DNA of 64,000 nucleotides from Symsagittifera roscoffensis. Taxonomy: Eukaryota; Xenacoelomorpha; Acoela; Convolutidae. Made by a program: the position numbers and the translations under genes. Positions within the stretch are counted from its first letter, which is position 1. Every line of letters begins with the position of its first letter. Below the pieces are notes generated by a model that ran no database searches, was not told the origin of the DNA, and saw only the letters and a program-made list of their open reading frames with translations. Below, one piece after another: positions 63,901-64,000 of the stretch. The stretch spans positions 65,443,374 through 65,507,373 of the forward strand of contig NC_087065.1 of NCBI RefSeq assembly GCF_963678635.1, written 5' to 3'.

Positions 63901-64000
63901 GTTTACAGTTTCCTCCGAGCCGAATAATAGTGATTTCGTATTTTCTCTCTGTGCATATGTTAAAGACAGTATTCGGATTGGTTCCGAATTAATCAATATT
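60935..64000 (+). CDS. BEL-2 Gag-protease (BEL/Pao), open to the window edge
   Basis: From the ATG at 60935 the frame is open for 1022 codons to the last base, so the 3' end is outside the window. Residues 1-110 are helical. A coiled coil spans about 185-250 (KRRHEELERQYQVSLRLKEQ). A long Ser/Pro/His-rich linker covers 250-570. A DUF1759-type Gag domain spans about 590-740 (LAQFDGNPLNWHEWFGQFKS, YLKTLVTGKAKTAI, LQRKFGQP). Zinc knuckles are CVLCKGSHALWNC (812), CFACLNGNHSFRQC (845) and KCPKPECDSTHNVLLH (about 862). A DUF1758-type aspartic protease follows with LCDSASTHSWVSSSLVKRLG (D947-S-A). The intact frame suggests a young, possibly active element. RT and integrase should follow downstream. 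Confidence 0.93.
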   Translation, partial: MDEKFQSKIRKLFETRLNLENELLKGHSLLLEYIENNSRTTKIDNAVYKCKIALEKAVDVNEQLIRLAGKTENPEKIIAQQDLWLKKVTEMNDKVMHEAQSYKMSLEPSSFPAAGITGSKGSLQQTRSETSSHSHKTSDSAARVSENRSKVSNKSKDSRKLDSHKSDKSASTRHTSTVRTMSSSEKRHELALVKRRHEELERQYQVSLRLKEQENRLKFEQSQLELEQLAENHKKQLIEMELKAFELEDSSSEVSEKVAESNLTGVSQPISKVATDRTNDWVDSVSSQAPPDVASAPGLQAFTHVPVSSGPTTSALLAHAIHTSNSHNHEHTALSDPGIHSYGHRAMPQFGSASRLPLQASVSFPASVPFPVNNMHSSAHVLPPPSAVPLQTMSSNITNGSFAIAQPESLPVPMLPAQPGSGFVSLSPAFAGGGFSSSGVNPTPVFFSAPNCHAAPVQTQHNLPFVPHTVSPSINDYYTSDANLWRLAATTPIVTPAQCCNAGNIFSNVTTIVPSCNTASPYTSGGTVYFNTPPVHPQHVPHFVNQTNTGYQPVNEDYAPSPAYPNQGCSSDRPLSARELAELLMHSRKDHLPEWKLAQFDGNPLNWHEWFGQFKSTVDSAVLTDDTKLTYLKTLVTGKAKTAIAEFSYSGVMYKDALATLQRKFGQPHAIVGAHLDKLNTFPPLKMHNSENVISFSSAISGLVAVFKSLSFNDDLKSVNLLNQAVSKLPPNLKEAWSMHTVRHNWQRPTLLDFNNWLKEKAEGHERLRLLSSKAKNEEPVKPKTTKVFAANSQVTSKAQDKSQDKSKFPPCVLCKGSHALWNCAVFKEKNATQRAKYVAEQKLCFACLNGNHSFRQCSRAKKCPKPECDSTHNVLLHGAERIFPRKENSNVSNKAGTNKSKENTNTSTHAAVSDVLDIESSKGLLPIATLGVSSDVTSLLTLVLCDSASTHSWVSSSLVKRLGLVGEPVNLSISGFNSTTVVETQRVKFTVSSEPNNSDFVFSLCAYVKDSIRIGSELINI

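Noticed and set aside
1-64000. Bacterial-style operons, CRISPR arrays, rRNA genes
   Set aside because: No evenly spaced palindromic repeats with unique spacers, no rRNA-like conserved stretches, and gene structure is eukaryotic throughout.

Overview
The window reads as one contig of a repeat-rich, AT-rich invertebrate animal genome. The evidence is spliced genes (GT-AG intron, AATAAA signals), a LIM-domain exon, BEL/Pao and Ty3/Gypsy LTR retrotransposons, one Gypsy primer site resembling the 3' end of tRNA-Ser, and hAT-like MITEs. There are no operons, ribosome binding sites, rRNA genes or CRISPR arrays. I cannot name the species.

Layout. 1-7.0 kb: no convincing gene; diverged satellite repeats and a cluster of three hAT-type MITEs. 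7.0-14.7 kb: Gypsy-1, a decayed minus-strand Gypsy element with ~104-bp LTRs and a recent 1.6-kb internal tandem duplication. 15.7-16.5 kb: TTA/ATT-rich low-complexity tract. 17.0-19.4 kb: a TIR element carrying a 30-bp minisatellite, then a ~165-bp satellite into which a copy of the TTA-rich segment has moved. 20.3-23.2 kb: a two-exon host gene for a multipass membrane protein; two more 30-bp minisatellites lie in its intron. 24.7 kb: a long RNA-like hairpin. 25.4-31.1 kb: Gypsy-3, a heavily decayed plus-strand relative of Gypsy-2. 32.5-33.5 kb: two convergent 3'-terminal exons, one weak and one a clear LIM-domain exon. 37.1-40.1 kb: a broken BEL/Pao element. 39.6-50.8 kb: a nearly identical 5.59-kb tandem duplication covering the BEL tail, a nest of MITEs and the 3' part of Gypsy-2. 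49.1-55.2 kb: full-length but defective Gypsy-2 with matching 4-bp target duplications. 59.8-64.0 kb: the start of an apparently intact BEL/Pao element running off the right edge.

The most interesting part is the right end. Two tandem 201-bp units each hold an 18-bp hairpin whose arms changed in a compensating way. They lead directly into a 214-codon ORF that I read as a possible SGNH-hydrolase-fold protein. After 93 bp follows an uninterrupted 1022-codon BEL/Pao Gag-protease reading frame. This looks like a young retroelement with a structured leader and an extra enzyme-like ORF.

Most sequence is transposon-derived. Only the membrane-protein gene and the LIM exon look like host genes with reasonable support. 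LTR and copy comparisons were made by eye, so percentages are approximate.
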